Source: Bacteroidota bacterium (GTDB lineage: Bacteria > Bacteroidota > Ignavibacteria > Kapaibacteriales > UBA2268). From it: 6,409 bases of DNA. Numbering within the stretch: the first letter of the stretch is position 1; each line of letters starts with the position of its first letter. The notes beneath the pieces are model-generated. The model worked only from the letters and a program-made list of their open reading frames with translations, was not told the DNA's origin and searched no databases. Position numbers and translations under genes: made by a program. Shown here in pieces: positions 5,976 through 6,409 of this stretch. The stretch spans positions 1 to 6,409 of the forward strand of contig JAKIZN010000100.1 of NCBI GenBank assembly GCA_022708005.1. The letters run 5' to 3'.

Positions 5976-6138
5976 TTAAGATGGGGCTGTCTCATAAGTA
6001 CTATTGAAATTTTTTTAGAAAAAAATGACCTTTATAAATCGCCTACATTGAACTTTTTTTAGTAAAGCCATCATTTTGGATGGTTTGTTTTTATCAATTT
6101 TAGGCGATTTTTACCCTTATGAGACAGCCCCATCTTAA
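5976..6138. mobile_element. MITE-like non-autonomous element with TTAA target duplication
   Basis: A 155-bp body (5980-6134) begins GATGGGGCTGTCTCATAAG and ends with its exact reverse complement. It is bordered on both sides by TTAA (5976-5979 and 6135-6138), so the full inverted repeat is 23 bp and perfect. Inside are two nested inverted repeats: AAATCGCCTA (6036-6045) with TAGGCGATTT (6101-6110), and CCATC/GATGG (6068-6072 with 6079-6083) around a 6-nt loop. It has no coding capacity for a transposase. TTAA fits the YTAR target duplication known for the IS5 subgroup, and GGGGCTGTCTC-type ends are common on insertion sequences, so it is probably mobilised in trans by an IS elsewhere in the genome. 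Its folded RNA could also stop transcription in either direction. Confidence 0.8.
6036..6110. repeat. Nested inverted repeats inside the MITE
   Basis: The 10-bp arms 6036-6045 and 6101-6110 are perfect complements. They enclose the smaller hairpin 6065-6086 (AAGCCATC with GATGGTTT, one G-T pair). Read as RNA this forms a long multi-part hairpin in either orientation. Confidence 0.7.
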
Positions 6139-6310
6139 GAACAGCGAGTAGACAATTGGAAAGTTTCTATTGAATTATTTGAGCTTTAATATCCTTAAAG
6201 TTCGGTTCAAAAATTTTTATATTATAAAAAACTCTTTATTAAAACACATAAAGAAGTTATATTTGTAATTTATGTTTAAGTGCTTTTCTATTAAAAATCT
6301 TGGAGAAGAG
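6139..6310. other. Non-coding space between the MITE and the aldehyde dehydrogenase gene
   Basis: No gene is visible. It holds a 9-bp hairpin with one G-T pair (6181-6189 with 6195-6203, loop TATCC), not followed directly by a T run, and the predicted promoter of the next gene. Bases 6178-6189 (TTTGAGCTTTAA) repeat exactly 5906-5917, the end of the four-cysteine gene on the other side of the MITE. Confidence 0.5.
6235..6265 (+). promoter_or_regulatory. Likely promoter of the aldehyde dehydrogenase gene
   Basis: TTTA (6235-6238), a 19-nt spacer, then TATATTTG (6258-6265), an exact TAnnTTTG -7 element with a one-mismatch -33 element. Transcription would begin near 6272, about 40 nt before the ATG. 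Confidence 0.4.
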
Positions 6311-6409
6311 ATGGAAAAATTTAAAAATTACATAAACGGCGAATGGGTTGATGCCGTTTCGGGTAAGACATTTCAAAATATTAGTCCGGCTAATCACGAA
6401 GACGTTATA
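6311..6409 (+). CDS. Aldehyde dehydrogenase family protein, N-terminus only (runs off window)
   Basis: Only 33 codons are present, but KNYINGEWVDAVSGKTFQNISPAN (residues 5-28) is the hallmark N-terminal strand pair of NAD(P)-dependent aldehyde dehydrogenases, which oxidise aldehydes to carboxylic acids in the cytoplasm. The ATG has a strong ribosome-binding site, GGAG with AAGAG directly following, ending at the start codon. The nucleotide-binding and catalytic Cys/Glu regions lie outside the window, so the substrate class cannot be given. The gene is separated from the dnaA unit by the MITE and has its own predicted promoter. Confidence 0.88.
   Translation, partial: MEKFKNYINGEWVDAVSGKTFQNISPANHEDVI

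Noticed and set aside
5721..6062. 113-codon plus-strand frame running from the four-cysteine gene into the MITE
   Set aside because: It is out of frame with the better-supported membrane protein and ends inside the mobile element, so it is a chance frame.
1..6409. CRISPR arrays, tRNA genes or tandem repeats
   Set aside because: No regularly spaced direct repeats and no TTCGANNC-type tRNA T-loop context were seen on either strand.

Overview
The window is A+T-rich bacterial chromosome with densely packed genes, standard stop codons and no tRNA or rRNA. Three signs point to the Bacteroidota/Chlorobiota (FCB) side of the tree. First, a 30-residue basic protein of the AURKAIP1/COX24 (mS38/bS22-like) type sits beside HU. 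Second, several intergenic spaces carry the Bacteroidota-type promoter pattern TTTG-N19-21-TAnnTTTG, perfect upstream of HU. Third, DnaA domain IV has an FCB-like flavour. Good Shine-Dalgarno sequences precede several genes, which is unlike typical Bacteroidia or Flavobacteriia, so a deeper lineage (Ignavibacteria, Kapabacteria or Chlorobia-like) is my guess; the species is not identifiable.

Left part, minus strand (1-2116). Reading leftward: an HU/IHF-family DNA-binding protein, the 30-aa ribosomal-type protein (missed by a length cutoff), a hairpin terminator, then a tightly overlapping trio of an SDR oxidoreductase, peptidyl-tRNA hydrolase (pth) and the start of a TrmB-like tRNA methyltransferase that runs off the left edge. 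The theme is translation and nucleoid housekeeping.

Middle, plus strand (2368-3385). Diverging from HU, a GTG-started MqnA/MqnD-like protein (periplasmic-binding-protein fold, no signal peptide) overlaps by 8 nt a three-helix SemiSWEET (PQ-loop) transporter. This pair is the least conventional coding unit in the window.

A 660-base space follows (3386-4047), including a 180-base core of about 17% G+C, with no gene and no convincing DnaA-box cluster. Next is complete dnaA (GTG start) and, one base after its stop, a small two-helix membrane protein with a four-cysteine cytoplasmic tail that appears to begin at CTG.

Right end. Between that gene and the start of an aldehyde dehydrogenase (truncated by the window) lies a 155-bp non-coding element with perfect terminal inverted repeats and a flanking TTAA duplication. 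It resembles a MITE, a non-autonomous insertion-sequence derivative. No dramatic new system is evident; the best leads are the MITE, the MqnA-like/SemiSWEET pair, the dnaA-linked four-cysteine protein and the overlapping terminator/promoter in front of the SDR gene.
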